This document shows, in pieces, positions 1-12,496 of a stretch of DNA of 64,000 nt. The DNA is from Taxawa tesnikishii (nom. ined.). Its lineage: Eukaryota > Ascomycota > Dothideomycetes > Dothideales. Numbering within the stretch: position 1 is the stretch's first letter; each line of letters begins with the position of its first letter. The notes beneath the pieces are model-generated. The model searched no databases and was not told the origin of the DNA. It saw nothing but the letters and a program-made list of their open reading frames with translations. A program made the translations under genes and the position numbers. The stretch is from the NCBI GenBank assembly GCA_030247885.1, contig JAPDRO010000007.1, positions 186,001 through 250,000 of the forward strand. Direction: 5' to 3'.

Positions 1-2049
1 TTTTCATCATACTATTGGCCTCTGGCCGGTACTTGAGGAGGAAATTCAGATGCCTCTGTTTGCAGTTGATCTAGTGCGGTTGGTCTATAGCGATGCGGTG
101 GTCATCTGTAATTTGGTTCACAGTCGGTGCAGGAACACGTTGTGTTGACAGGTGAGGGCTTGAAGGTGAGGTTTTCAGTCTTGCTCACCACAGTTCATTC
201 TGTCTTCCTCATCGCAAGCTTTCCATCAACGACTATTCATCCACGTTCAAGGACTCACTCGTTCGGAGTTCCCCGCCCATCTTATAACACGCAACGACGA
301 AGCACACGCTGCCCGACCGCAACCATGCCGCAAGTGCTCCAGGCTGCCGTACCGCACCATCCGCGTCTGCATCACTTGCAGGTTTGACACAGCGTTCGAT
401 TGGTTCCTTATCACAGACAACGTGATCGACTCCATCGAGGTCATTTGGCGGTGCTAGCGGGGCCCTAATCGTAGCAAGGCAACTACTCGCAACCGACAAC
501 ACCATTTTCGGGAGTAGGAGTCTGTGCGCCCAGTGTTTGATCGGAGGACACTTTGGGAGATGAAACACCAGTAGCAGGTAACAGATATCCTGTCAGAATG
601 GGGATCGATGCCTATGCGATACGATCAGGAGCGATTAGGTTCACGGCCACGCCCCTGCGTGCCGAAAACAATGGGCAGGCGAATATCTCGTTCCGATGTA
701 AGACCCCTCAGAGAGCGAGAACAAGGCGATCGCCATGGTCGCGGCAGTGGACGTTCCTGATGCAAAGAGACAGTAGTGTGCAGGCGATCATCGGCTCCCC
801 AGTTGTGCCCAATACTGGAAACACTTTGAAAGATAGTTTCCTATATTGTTTGGCCCCACATTACCCGCCCTACTCGCTGCTGTAGCGTGCCCAAAGTTGT
901 CATACTCGTTTCGCCCGACATGTACCAATCCCAGGCTATGATAGGAGAAAGGCAGCGTATTGGAGACAGCAGATTGGCCATAGTCTTCCACTCCTATTCA
1001 TGGTATAACTGTGCTCCGCTACAACGTACGGTAACCTAAGCCTGCGTTTCATATGCTTAGCTGGTCTTCAGTCCTCAAGTTCCAATGGACAGCAATATAG
1101 GCGTTGGAAGCACACTGGCAGAGAAAAGCTTCCTTAAAGTGACGTCTCCGCACCAGGATTGTCAATGTTGGAATATTTAGTCAGTTTTATTCAGTATATT
1201 CAGTACTAAATAGCTGATTAACTATGAATAACTGGTTTTCCAGTGCTGAAAATCCAGCGGTTCCATTGAATCCCACTGACTGAACGTTCAGTCATTGTCA
1301 AGCCTACTCTGCACTTGCGGTCCGGTTGGAGAACGAAGCTGGTGCCCACATAAGGGAGGGAAACTGTAGTGGGTAGCCATCTTCGAAGGAGTTGGATCCT
1401 CATGCGGATGCATGTGTCACTCTCTATGGCGCTCGACAAAAGGTTTCTTTCTCAGCAATCGCTGTCCATCCCAGACCTGCTCAGCTGCTTTCGCTTGTGC
1501 GAAGCTCTCAAAGCCGCGCCGCACAGGGAGAAGACCAGTGAAGGCACGAATGCCAGACTTGTTACCTGTCTATTCGCGCTCAGCGAGCACTCAGAAAATA
1601 GGCTACATGCAAAAACAAACAAACAAGAACATCCAATAGGGCAGAACACCCTAGAACACCCTACCAAATGAAGTCGTTGAGACGTGCGTTCGAGCCAAGG
1701 ACGGTTTCATATGAAACGCCCAGGTGAATCCACAAGGTCACTACACGAAAACAAGATAACCAACGACATTGTTCTAGGAGATTATGCAACACCCCACATG
1801 ACCACATGACATTCACTACCTGGCTACTTAGGTATCCTCGACGGATGTTTTCTCGCTTTCTCATACATCGACATCCATGTCGCTTCGACAATTGGCCAAG
1901 CGACAAACACTCAAAGTATACCCAGAAAGTCATCAAAGCCATACAGTCAACCTGAGGACTCGACGGAAAGGTAAGTTTCTCAGAGTCTCTTGTCCGCTGG
2001 ATCCATAAGAAGGTCTAATTCGTTTGCAATAGACAGATCTGCCACTAAG
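1..2049. other. 5' flank without a recognisable gene; contains a likely 5'UTR intron
   Basis: No frame here carries a recognisable domain or consistent coding character. The only supportable element is a probable intron of 62 nt at 1971-2032 (GTAAGT donor, TTGCAATAG acceptor) just upstream of the first gene's start codon. It is either a leader intron or joins a short upstream exon that cannot be identified. Confidence 0.5.
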
Positions 2050-2903
2050 ATGGCTGTTATGATCGGAAGCAACACGCCACACTCGGCCAAGCGCATTGAT
2101 GCCGCCTCTTCCTCTAAAGTGGTCCGCCTCGTTGACGTTCGCATCGCGTTAGAAGACGGCAGAGTGGCCGCTCTCGAACTCATGCCAGAGAACGCCCTTA
2201 CGTCGAGCTCTCGCTACGCAGCCGCTGCTCTGCGGGATATCGCTCCTATTCAAACCCTGGGAGACAACACTCCTGCGCCCAAGATACTCATTCTCCCTCC
2301 AAACTTCGCTCCAGTCGATGGCCTCAAGAGGGTCCTGGCCTCCATCGCCGCCGCAGCTCAGAAGCGAAGTAGACTTCACATTGGCGTGCCAGCTGCGCTG
2401 CGCAATATCGCCCTCTCCTGGAAAGCGGTCTGGGCTCTCGATTTGTTTGTCGAGCAGGTCCACATCCGCCATGCCTTGCTGGAAAAATCACCATCACGCC
2501 CACCTCAGCGGTCGCCCTCATCAACTTACGCAACTTGTTCAACATCCACAACGTAGACCTCTACCGTCGCGAGTCCGATGTCAACATCTACCGCCGTGCC
2601 GTCACTAGGGCTGCAGAGCGTATTCTCAACAACGAGATAGATGGAGAAGAAGCGACTGTTTTGCGCCACCAGCTTGCCAATGCTGCCGGAGTTCTCGATG
2701 ATCTCGACAGTCAAGTGCAGTATCAGCAGGACAAGTTCAACAGGAAGGCTCTCCTCGAGTGGAAGGACCTTCGCCAGCCTCGGGCGAAGGATCGCAAGGC
2801 AGAGCGCAGGAAGGGGAGCAAGAGAGGTCGAAAGGATGTTACGAGCCCGTACGTCATCGATGAGAAGACGGCCACCGCCATGATGGGCGCCAAGTACTCT
2901 TGA
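2050..2903 (+). CDS. Hypothetical protein, about 284 aa, one-base frame break
   Basis: I do not recognise the family. The ATG at 2050 (MAVMIGSNTP) follows a probable leader intron. The first frame runs to about 2480, giving roughly 144 residues rich in Ala, Leu and short beta-type stretches (RLVDVRIALEDGRVAALEL). The protein then clearly continues one base back, from about 2481 (GKITITPTSAVALINLRNLF) to the TGA at 2901. The second half has a helical segment (RRAVTRAAERILNNEIDGEE), then a coiled, basic tail (KDRKAERRKGSKRGRKD) suited to nuclear localisation or RNA binding. The break sits at CTGGAAAAATC and is explained by one missing base. No intron consensus fits. The size and N-terminal style recall fungal BTB-like hypothetical proteins, but no such motif is certain. 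Confidence 0.6.
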
Positions 2904-5900
2904 GGAAAGGATATCAGGATCTGGGGGATGGTGGCACGCTGAGTGTGGCGGCGTAAGAGGAGCGAACAGAGGAATGGAATGTGATCTGAGCGCTGTTATC
3001 CAGTTTCTCGCCGGTGTGGTACAGGCGTAGGAGCCAGTCGTATGTAAAACAATATTACAGTCATCAACACCTCCTCTTCTTCGTCCATCGCCTAAATCTT
3101 CCTTGCTTTGCCTCCAACAGAGGTCAGTGTATTGTATTTCCTGTCTCCGAACAGCAAGCGTCTATGCTTAGGTACTGGAAAGGGCAGAGCTTTGAGTGAC
3201 GAATCTGGATAAGATCCACCTCGGGCACTGGTAGATGTCGAACGCGTCACATCGAATGGTACCGACAAGCTCTCGACATACAGGAAGGGGCGGATTTGAA
3301 TATTGTAGAAGCTCAGGCCTTTACACTCGCCGAATGCGAATCATCACGGCTGTTTCAAGTCTAGGCTTGATGGGTCGTGAAACCTACGGCAAATCAGTCT
3401 GTCAGATTGTTGTTCCATGTCAAATACTAAACAGGGTTACCGTGACTCGATGTGAAGCAAGCAAGTCGTTGTTTTGTTCGCCTATGAGTGCCCGCTGTGG
3501 AGGCACAGAGTTGGGGGAGAGACTATTCGTGTTTTGCCCAGGCCGTGACTCCGTGAGCACCAAGCATAGCTCCTGCTGAACTCAATGAAGGATCGTGATG
3601 GTGGTCACTCGAACAGGTAGCCCATCTACTGCCGCTGCTTGCTTCGTTACGATGAGCCTTGCGGAAGTAGATATACAAATGAGATCAGGGCAATGGGTCT
3701 TTTACTGAAACGTCCTGATAACTCGCCTCGTGTGTACTCTATGTCAGCCAATAGCATTTTGGTGCGCTATACGCCGGTTGTATCGGGTCCACAAGCCTCT
3801 ATCACGTTGCGATTGGTCTCCTTGACTTGCAATAGGATCCCACAACATGCTGCTACACATTTCCGAGCTCAATGCCTGTCTCCAGGCCTCTGCAGCACTC
3901 CCATCTTCCCCAGTATACGCGTCTTCTCACATGGAGGCCGCATCACGCCTCCCTACTGGTCAGATCTCGTGAAATCTGACAACTCCACGACTTCTGACCT
4001 ACTGCTTTCCTAACTAGTCCACTCTGCTCCCAGCCCGCTGCCCAGCTGATCATTCTGCCAGCCAATCGGCGTAAGTTCGCAACGCTAAGTCTCACCGCCT
4101 TGGCACGAAGGCACAAAAACACCTCCGACTCTGGCTTTGGAGTAACTTTCTACACCGCAAATCGTTTCTTCGTTGTCTTCTTCCACCCTCCTCATCACTT
4201 CCCTCCACCCTCACCCCTTGTCATCTATGTTCTAGTTTCGCATGCATCATCCTTCTTCTTCGTTCAACATACTCATCCCTCACTCACACGCATCAATCAA
4301 TACCTACAATGGTCACAAAATCCAGTGGCCTAGGTCCATGGCACCAGGTATGTATCGTGCATCGTGATTTTGGCTTGATCAGGTTTACCTGGTCATGGCT
4401 AGTGGCAACCGGGACTGGCAATCCCAAAACGTCTTGATCAGGTTCACCTGTTCATCACGTTCAGCATTTGAGGCTGGCAACCTCATCGACAACCTTCGAC
4501 TTCCGGGCTCCTGGATCTGGACTTTGAGACGGTAGGTATAATCTGAGGCGAGTCCTCGTGCAGCTGACGGTACTACAGGGCCCGACACATGGCTCCACCT
4601 CTTCGTGGTGTGTCGGACTAGTAATCACTTCGGTGGTGAAGCCAACGGAGCCAAACAGTGGGTACAGTATAGCAGTTCATCCGTTTTTGGAACCAGCCAC
4701 CTTCATGGCATCTCTCTTTTCATCAGTGTCTCCAGCCCTGAGCTGGAACCTGGAGAAGACTTCCTTCTTTTCCCTGTTCTCCAATCTGCGTAACCAGTTG
4801 ATAATCCCGTGTTGTTCTCGCGGCGTGCTGTGACGTCTGTTATGATGTACATCGCTCGGAACGTCTCGCATAACGACCGCAAGTGAAGTTTCGTACATCT
4901 CCTTCGTACCACAACCAGATGCACAATCAGGATTCAATCGACAATGCTACTTCACGTGTTGCTCCACGTTCTATTCCTCGTACTGCTTCGTCACTAACCT
5001 CTGTAGCCATCGTCTACACACTCGAGCAGTGTCGCATACATCTGCTTTTCCATTTGCCCTCTAATTTCCGCTCCACGTCGAGGTCGGCCGGTTGACCTTG
5101 ACAGAACCGAAGACCTCACTGATGCGTTGCTGCAACAATGCCGATAACCAGAGCCTTCAGCACACCATCTACTCTGGAAGGAAAAGCCCAGCGCTATGGC
5201 GCCAATTTCACCACCACCCGCAACACTAGCGCCTAAAGAGCAGAAGCTGGAGGAAGATAAGAGTGATGCAACGTTGACGACTGACTACTGCTTCAGCATG
5301 TCCGGTTAGAAGAGCTTCGAAAGAGATGAAATGACACGCCGTTAGTTGGTCTACTATACTACTCTATACCACTTTCAATCCCGTTCTGTATTGGTGAATC
5401 TGCCCAATGTCCACATCTTGCTCAACAAGTTGCAGCAGTGCAAAGCGATGAGCAAGTGGTGAAGCCCGCTACGTGAATATGGATCAAATTTTTCGTCGCT
5501 TGCCCAGGATTATCACAGACACTGCTGCACCGCTTTCCTTCCCCACTCTCTCATACTTTGATCCTTCTCGTGTTCTCTGCGCCCATCTTGCAGCCTTGTG
5601 CGTTGAATCGACATGGCATCCTTACGGATTGAAACCATGTCGCCCGAATGAGACTTCGAAGTGCGATGAAAAGAATGGCATCTCCAAGAAGAAGACTACC
5701 AGCTTTGGTTGCATGTGAGACACTCCATCCAGACTTGCAAAGTGGAACAAAACTGAGCAGATTCAAAGAGACTCCAGATAGACACTGTACAGTGCGATCT
5801 TCGGGATGTGCAGGTAGGAGTGGATGCTCCGTAACGGGCGAATCGCACTTTGTCGCTGTGATGATGGCCTTCGTAGTATTCCTGGGAGCCTTTCATGCCT

Positions 5901-6240
5901 GAGATACACGCAGAGCGACCGCTATGATCTCCACGGGCTGATGTCACAGTCTATATGGAAAGAGACATAAGTGGAGGTGCCGAGAGCAAGTCCATTGTCC
6001 GAGCCACATATCAACAAGGACGTACCTCACCAGCTGTCGCCCTCCTGGGAAGACCAATTGTTCTGAGTATGATGTCCTCGTTGGGCCTACAAAGTATAAA
6101 CCCATCATTGCCCATACCCAATGTAGTATCGCAACCCTCCCCTCCTGCCCTCATGGTGTCATTCTGAACCCGCACTTCCGTTCCATGTCTGTATCATCAA
6201 ATTTTGCTTCCAGATCGTCTGTATGGAAGCTTATGCTCTC
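2904..6240. other. 3.3-kb stretch without a supportable gene
   Basis: Many short open frames occur on both strands but none shows domains, conserved motifs or steady codon use. A pyrimidine-rich leader followed by ATG at 4310 (MVTKSSGLGPWHQ) and a GTATGT donor at 4348 looks like a possible first exon, but no convincing continuation was found. Two copies of the inverted motif CAGGTTYACCTG lie at 4380-4391 and 4439-4450. Confidence 0.5.
4374..4450. repeat. Two-copy motif GATCAGGTTYACCTG
   Basis: CTTGATCAGGTTTACCTG (from 4374) and CTTGATCAGGTTCACCTG (from 4433) are 59 nt apart. Each contains the inverted arms CAGGT and ACCTG around two bases. A third copy is at 11573-11587, just upstream of the F-box-like gene. 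This could be a transcription-factor site or the remnant of a small repeat; the sequence does not decide. Confidence 0.4.
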
Positions 6241-6603
6241 TCAGTTGTGGAGCGACATCCTTTCCAGTGGGATGTGCTCATCCATACCCTCAGCATCGAT
6301 GCGAACTCTGGTCGGCATAAGATTCGGACCGCCAGACTCCTTGGATCTCTGAAGAATCTCCTTCAAGAATCGCAGGTCCCTTTCCAGCTTGTCGGATACG
6401 AGTTGGTACTCGAGCGCCTTCTTCTCGCAGTACTTAGTAAAGTTCCCCTCATGAGATGTCTGATCAGCGATAGAACCGATATACGACATCCTGGGCGGAA
6501 GCATCAGCTCCATTCTGATCTTGTTTAGCTCCATCTCGATGTCCTGTAGACGGTTCATCTCCGCCATGCACCTTTCCTTCTGCTGTTCTCCGATAGTGGC
6601 CAT
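6241..6603 (-). CDS. Small coiled-coil hypothetical protein, 120 aa
   Basis: The frame is uninterrupted from the ATG at 6603 (MATIGEQQKERCMAEMNRLQ) to the stop at 6241. The sequence is strongly heptad-like and charged over residues 5-35 (EMNRLQDIEMELNKIRMEL) and again over 60-95 (EKKALEYQLVSDKLERDLRFLKEIL), so two coiled-coil helices are likely. There is no signal peptide or membrane segment. A polypyrimidine-CAG acceptor (CTTTCCACTGCAG) lies about ten bases upstream of the ATG on this strand, suggesting a spliced leader. It is head-to-head with the Myb-like gene, sharing a 414-bp intergenic region. The function is unknown. Confidence 0.55.
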   Translation of the reverse strand: MATIGEQQKERCMAEMNRLQDIEMELNKIRMELMLPPRMSYIGSIADQTSHEGNFTKYCEKKALEYQLVSDKLERDLRFLKEILQRSKESGGPNLMPTRVRIDAEGMDEHIPLERMSLHN

Positions 6604-7017
6604 TCTTGATTCTGCAGTGGAAAGTATCACAGTTGCAGAGAGTTTGTTCTGGTTGTTCGGAAGTTTTCGTTATCAACAGAAAGTCAGAAAGAGGACAATA
6701 GTCAAGTGGTGAATTGTGTTTACCTCCAGGAGTGAACAGGAGAGAACAACACACACTCATCACCTTACCCGCACAACACTCATGCCTCATCGCTGCTTTG
6801 TTGTACATTCCCCGGCTGTATGTGTGAAAGTAAACTTTCGTGGTGATTGTCGTCCAGTTTCTTAGGAAAACACCTTCTCCCTACTATACTTACGCGTCAC
6901 TTCGTGTTTCTTTTCTGACCTCCTCCAGGTCTAGATCCTGACTTTAGCTTTTCAATATATCCGATGCATCTTCTTCTGTTTTCCTCCCTGGCGTGACTTC
7001 CTAAGATCTGCAGCAAA
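6604..7017. promoter_or_regulatory. Shared divergent promoter region
   Basis: This interval separates the start codons of the minus-strand coiled-coil gene and the plus-strand Myb-like gene. Pyrimidine-rich runs precede the plus-strand ATG (CTTCTTCTGTTTTCCTCCCT), as is common in filamentous ascomycete promoters. I could not assign specific factor sites. Confidence 0.4.
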
Positions 7018-8718
7018 ATGTCTTCTGCCATGCACACAACGCGATCTCAAACAACCACTCCACTACGCCTGCAGCCAAGGAACACGGCTTCCGCTGCGGA
7101 GAGCAAGCTCTTTCCATTATTCCGTTATCTTGACAGCCATGGCAGCACCGTAGCGGACTCGGATGAGATATCTCCCCCTCGGTCACAGACACCAGCGGTA
7201 GAGATTTGCCCCGTTATATGCCAAAGGGGCCCACAGCTGGGCAAAGAAGTCTTCCATATCGTTCATTGCAGGAGCAGTATGTATCTCCTGACAGCAACTT
7301 GGTGAACCCCGACGCAGAAGTTTGGAGGTACTTAGATAGTCTCGGAACACCAAACACCTTGTCGTTCGAGCATTCTCCCGAGTGCACATCAGGGAATGGA
7401 GCGTACGGATGGAAGGATCCCCACGCTTGACAACACCAAAAAGCTCGTCAAAGGTTACCTTCAGCGCGCGATCATCGCCACTTCAGCGCCGGGCTTCTAT
7501 GCCTCTGCCTGCCACCCTTCGGCAGAAAATCGCGGAGAGACTGGCCGCTTCGTTTTCCACAAATGTTCGTATCCAAAATTTGGAGGCACGCGTTCGTGAG
7601 CTCGAAGCCAGAAACATTGACGGCATCACACCACCAAGCTTAACCCCTCAGCAGGATGCTCGGCTTCTGCATATGGTGGGTGAGAGGCCATGGGACGAGA
7701 TTGCCAACCACTTGCGTCTGCCGGTATGGGTTCTGAAGGCCCGCTACAACGAGATCACCCCTTTCAAGACTGCAGCGAACAATCGCAACTCGGTGCCAAA
7801 ACATCCAGCAGTCGGTTTCTCGGCTGAAGAAGTCGCCCAGATAATGCAGATGCGGCAACGCGGAGATTCGTGGAGCGAGGTGGGAGAGGCCATAGGGAAG
7901 GTGGTCAACCGCGTTGGGGAGAAGTACGAGCTTTTGGTCCGCAGAAGCACTCTCAGCGATACGATGCCAGTGGCGAAGACGTCGGCCAAAGTCGCTACTG
8001 TAGTGGGTACTGGAATAAGGAAACAAGTCAGGAAGAAAAGCCGTGGCGTCTTGTCCCAGTACGCTGCGAGAACGCTCTCTGGCCCATCTTTCGATCGCGC
8101 TTGTTCGACCCGCAACGACGTCGACAGGAAGCACAGAAATGAAGAAGATAGTAGTTACTTGGGGTTTACCATGTCAGACGACTTCAACATCCTTCGGTTG
8201 CACCTCAAAGCGAGATCATGGGAGCAGATCGCCGAGGTGCTAGGGAGATCGGTCTCGGAGATCAAGACACGTTTTGACGAGCTCGTTTCGTGTGAGAAGT
8301 TTTCCCGGAATCTGTCAGCCATACGGTAGAAGAGATGGAGGGAAACGATACCGTCATCATCAACACTGACAAAGATGCACTTCCAGAGAACGACTCGTAC
8401 GAGGACGTCGTCACCTTCATACAGGATAGCGAGCTCGCCGCGCGTTACACTAACAAAGCGAAGGGAAAGGCGCCTCAAGACGCTGTCACCCGCAAGCTCT
8501 CGGCCACTAATCAGTCGGACACTGCGCTTGACTCAGAAGTTCCCGTTCGGGCACCCACACCTGCCCGAATCAGAACATGCAGTGCAGAGATGTTCGCTGA
8601 AGATTTCAAAGCATCGCGGTCAAGTCTCATTCGCCGCATGCGTACCAAGACCCCCTCTATCGTCTCTGCCAAAACGCTTCGAGGCTTCTTTTCAAGCAAG
8701 TCGAAGAAGAGCCTCTGA
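7018..8718 (+). CDS. Three-repeat Myb/SANT-like nuclear protein, about 542 aa, two frame breaks
   Basis: Exon 1 (7018-7197; MSSAMHTTRSQTT) ends at a GTAGAG donor. An intron at 7198-7271 with a TTCATTGCAG acceptor joins it in phase to EQYVSPDSNLVNPD. Three helix-turn-helix repeats of Myb/homeodomain-like type follow: LTPQQDARLLHMVGERPWDE (about 7640), FSAEEVAQIMQMRQRGDSWS (about 7820) and LGFTMSDDFNILRLHLKARSWE (about 8160). Each carries the late Trp that anchors the third helix. Before them lies a short coiled segment (NVRIQNLEARVRELEARN). The frame slips back one base near 7408 and again near 8295-8305, after which EVFPESVSHTVEEMEGND leads to an acidic then basic tail ending KSKKSL. Role: probable DNA- or chromatin-binding protein. 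The specific family is not recognised. Confidence 0.6.
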
Positions 8719-10440
8719 ATAAAGACAGCAGCATCACTCGAGTGGGTAACGGATGGCAATAGTGGACACTCTCCAAGCTCGATGTCCTCCACCAAGGAAG
8801 GCGTCCGGAGTTGTAGCGCGATGATGCATTTTAGATCGATTAGATTTGGAGTTTCTGCGCATATTCGAATGTAGGGTAATGGATGAGAGGATGCTAGCAG
8901 TGAATCTTCCTGAGCAGACAAGCTGAGATTACGGAAGACGTACTACAAGGGTGAGGTAGAAGTTCGAACGCCTGCGTGTCTCGTCGTGGTTTTGACAGAA
9001 AGGTAAGCACATTATCACAACGCACAGCCAGTATACTGTTGACGGCATCGTAACTTCCCGCCTGTTTTTCTCTCCATGATTGCTGTCCCCTTATATCGCC
9101 AGCCGTTGCAAATAGAGAACGTGCGGTACTTGTTGTTCCTCGTACTAAGCATTCCCTCACCCTCGAGGATTTGTATCAATAATTTTGAGATCTGTGCTCT
9201 TTTACTGTGTCTGACATCCACGCCTCAGATTCGACCTGAGCAGAGATTTGGAACTCTTACCGCACAGATTCAATTGCTCTAGATTTCGAGGACGTGCAGG
9301 ATTTTAGGACCCGCCTGTTGCTCGGAACCAGAGAGGTATGACCCAGTGACCCCAAGATCGCAAAGACCATTCCCTGTACCATACGCCTTCTCCAAGCACA
9401 ATCAGCGACATTTCCAAGAACAGATACGACAGTTGCAGTTAATAGTAGAGCAACTGAACGACTCCACTGTGGAACTTGTTGATGTAGGGTTCTTGAGCCT
9501 GCAAGCTCAAGCACCCCGTCATGGAGAACGTCAAGACACGGTCGAGCAGCGCCTCAACAGCCTATCCACCGGTCACAAGGACTACGGCCGGCTTGTTGGC
9601 GTTGTCAAAACCCAGATGGTATAGCTCGAGCAACAGTCCCAGGTACACCAAGGATCTGGCGGGCTTCGTCCGACTGGTGGTAGACCATGAGTGACACTAA
9701 ATAACAGCGACACTGTACCTGAGACTTCGACTGCGCTGCGACCCACCTCTCGCTCTTCTACCAACATTCGAGATCTCTAAGAGCCCACTGGCTGTGAAAT
9801 GCAAGGGCAAAGTCGATCAAAAAGACAAGGATTGAGAAACACGACCGAGCAGTGGGAAGTAGATTCAGCCTCACAACAGTTCGATAATCCGCCGTACGGA
9901 ATAACCAGTTCTCCGGGTTTACTCTTGATCCAACTACTAATAAACAACGCTAATGCACGCAGGATGGGATATGGAAGGTTGAACGGCTAGTCTGTTGAAC
10001 TAAGATACGCGGGTTCGTTCTGCTACTATTACATGGGTCTACCTTTGATTGGCCTCATCGAAGTTTGGAGACGGTTTGTGCACACGTGAGATCCTGCCGC
10101 TGGTGATTATATATCTTCCCCTTGTTGCTAATCAATGTTTCCAGTATCACATCGTGGAGCCTCTAGACAGTTGCCAAATGAGAACTCCCTGCCGTCCTCC
10201 ACATGATTGGGTTCAGAGTGATGATCATGAAGACCACCTTTGAACGCACCAGCTTTCCATCAGCACGCGTCTGCCTTGTAAGCTGCTCGGAATCCCCGTC
10301 GCTCATATTGTTACTCTTGCTTGCAGAACGAGAAACATCTCCCCATCGGTCTTGGGAACACTCCGATCGCGACCAAAGTCGGTGAAAGATCCTGAGTCAA
10401 AACGGTGTGCGAAGTGGGTACCAGGCCTGTAGAAGCCAGT
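8719..10440. other. 1.7 kb without a confident gene
   Basis: A 92-codon open frame at 9346-9624 has a Gln-rich, coiled-coil-like middle (QEQIRQLQLIVEQLNDSTVE) and could be a small gene or relic, but it lacks a clear promoter, intron structure or homologue I know. Nothing else stands out. Confidence 0.4.
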
Positions 10441-11495
10441 TCAGCGGGCACGGCGGTGATGGGCCCGAAGGAGCAAGGTCGGGTCCCGATATTTGCTCGG
10501 CAATAGGGTTGGTGCATTGTTTGAGGTTGTAATGATGCTCTCGCTCGAGGCAGGTGCGGAAGTGGATGGTAGGCTTGAAAGCGCGGCGACGCCGGTTGGT
10601 TGAGCTCCAATGCCCGAATCGGAGTCAGAAGAGGTGGTAGTTGGCGTTGAGGCTCTCGAGTCCAGGAGGCTGGCGGTAGGAGACGGGTATGCTTTCGGAA
10701 CAGGGGTTCTGTAGGCAACCAGCTCTCTGTCCATCTAGCAGCGAGATGGGCTTCTTCATGGGTCTCGATGAATCCGAAGTCATGGAGCCAGTGTGCCAGA
10801 CTCTGCTGCTCGTACGAAGTGAGGTTTGCAGTCGACATATACCCCTTTGAGTTCCTTTTGTGGGTAATTACATTGCCTCTACAAGGGTCTCCGACGGCGA
10901 TTGATACGAGTCGGAGAGTGCTCACTTTTTCGAGTTGAGCCATAAGCCTGCTACGAACGAAATCCATGTTGTCGATGTCCTTGTTGCTACCCTCCTTTTG
11001 AAGGCACCATTGAATCATGACGTCGGTAATTTGCGGACGTTGCGAAAGTGCCTCAGCCACTGTAGTGCAGAAGGTCTCGTGGGTAGCTTGACTGCCGAGC
11101 CGATCCGTTTCTGGTCCAAGCGTGAAGACCAGATGGATCTTCTTGCAGTAGCGGTAATCTTTGAGTCTCCAGTCCAGTACTTCATTCAGATTCTCGCGGA
11201 AATGTTCGAAACGGTCTGGGGTCCATTCAGATGTAACCGAGAACGTGGAACGCACAATAACGTTGTTGTCCATAATCTCGGAGAAGACGGCGTTCACCTG
11301 TTTATTGACCAGGAGAAGGGAGAACTGTTGTAAAGTAGGGCAATGTGGGTGTTCGTGAACATCCCAGCCGATGAGTTGGGGAGGCGTATCGCAAATTGGT
11401 TCATTGCAGGCAACGATGCCAAGTACCTGAGCCATCAACTCGGTTGGCATCTTGCTGAAGTAGGCCGTACCGTCGGCGCTATAGATGTTAGCCAT
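10441..11495 (-). CDS. F-box-like hypothetical protein, about 351 aa, one frame break
   Basis: The ATG at 11495 begins MANIYSADGTAYFSKMPTEL. The early segment KMPTELMAQVLGIVACNEP resembles a degenerate F-box, the motif that binds Skp1 in SCF ubiquitin ligases. It is followed by LLLVNKQVNAVFSEIMDNN, the position and style (LLxVNKxV) usual in fungal F-box-type proteins. After HLAAR near 10740 the first frame becomes Pro/Arg-rich and implausible. The frame one base back gives MDRELVAYRTPVPKAYPSP and a Ser/Thr/Pro-rich tail with an acidic patch (SSDSDSGIG), ending at 10441. One missing base explains this. There are no membrane segments. Substrate unknown. A copy of CAGGTTTACCTG lies 80 bp upstream. 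Confidence 0.55.
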
Positions 11496-12496
11496 ATCAG
11501 CGGTTTAAATGCAGTATTCTCTACGAGTATGGTGACCGCACAGCCAACTTCCACCGTAAGGCAGAAGTGACGATCAGGTTTACCTGAGATTACGATATGC
11601 GGACACTGACAGTGATATGCATTGTAGTCTTGCTTACCTGGGAATCTCGTATGGCTGCCTCAAGTCCGCTTCTGCGGCGTCTCTGATGGTCTGGGCGTTG
11701 TTCTCCATAGTGTCTGTCAACTTAACGTAAGGTCGCCGACTCTCGAAACTGTTGCCGTGAAGGGCGGTTTAATCTGAGCTTAGTGTAGCACTTATGAGGC
11801 GTTTGGTCGTGTTGTCGTGTACAGAATGCCGATACCGTAGGTGATTAGGAGATTTTGCGAGATGCGTGCGGGTTGTGCATAATGAGTAACCGACAAGCAT
11901 CACGAGATTGAATTCACTTGTTCGCGTGTTGACAGCTCGTTAGCGTCTTGGCTCCCTCCCACCTTGCCATGTACTCTGACGCAATGGGAGAGCGTTCTGG
12001 GTCACAGTGAAGTAGAACAGCGTTCGACACTGCTCTGGGAGCCCTTCAACAAGAATTGGTTGTGCAAATGATCTGCCATTTGAGTGAACAATGCCGGAAC
12101 CATTCATCTACAATCTTGTCTGGTCGTATCATCGACTATAGTCTCCACTATTGTTCCCTGTATCAGGTCGACTGTAGATCCGCTTGCACACTAGCAGAAA
12201 GAAAGTGAACCTCTTGTGGCACGAAACATCCTGCTCGATCCTACGCTTCTCTCCAGCAACCCCACCGCGCGTGTGTTTCTTCTACCAATACAGCAAACAA
12301 CCCATAGTTATCGCCGAATCCTCGAATTCTTCCCCTTCTCACATTCCCACTGCATGAGCGCCACTCTTGTCCTGCCATACCGATCATTCCACATGAACCT
12401 TCCGCGAGATCCACCTTGTCAATCTGTTGTGCTTGAGCTTCGACCACCACCTGCCCCTTATGTCAGTATAACCCGCCGTCTCCAGATCTGTAGCCC
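11496..12496. other. Intergenic region upstream of the F-box-like gene
   Basis: No coding frame is supportable. The GATCAGGTTTACCTG motif at 11573-11587 lies about 80 bp upstream of the minus-strand start codon and matches the pair at 4.4 kb. Confidence 0.4.
11573..11587. promoter_or_regulatory. Third copy of GATCAGGTTYACCTG, near a start codon
   Basis: The sequence is GATCAGGTTTACCTG, identical over 15 bases to the copy at 4377. Its inverted half sites (CAGGT/ACCTG) suit a dimeric regulator, but the count of three is too small for certainty. Confidence 0.3.

Noticed and set aside
4310-4833. Gene starting MVTKSSGLGPWHQ with an intron to 4578
   Set aside because: The first exon looks plausible but no continuation has consistent coding character.
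8326-8386. Intron GTAGAAGAG...CACTTCCAG in the Myb-like gene
   Set aside because: It has donor, branch and acceptor-like sequence, but joining does not restore the downstream frame; a missing base near 8300 fits better.
7018-8718. Programmed ribosomal frameshifting in this and other genes
   Set aside because: No slippery heptamer plus pseudoknot pattern recurs, and essential single-copy RSA4 shows the same break type, which points to consensus errors instead.
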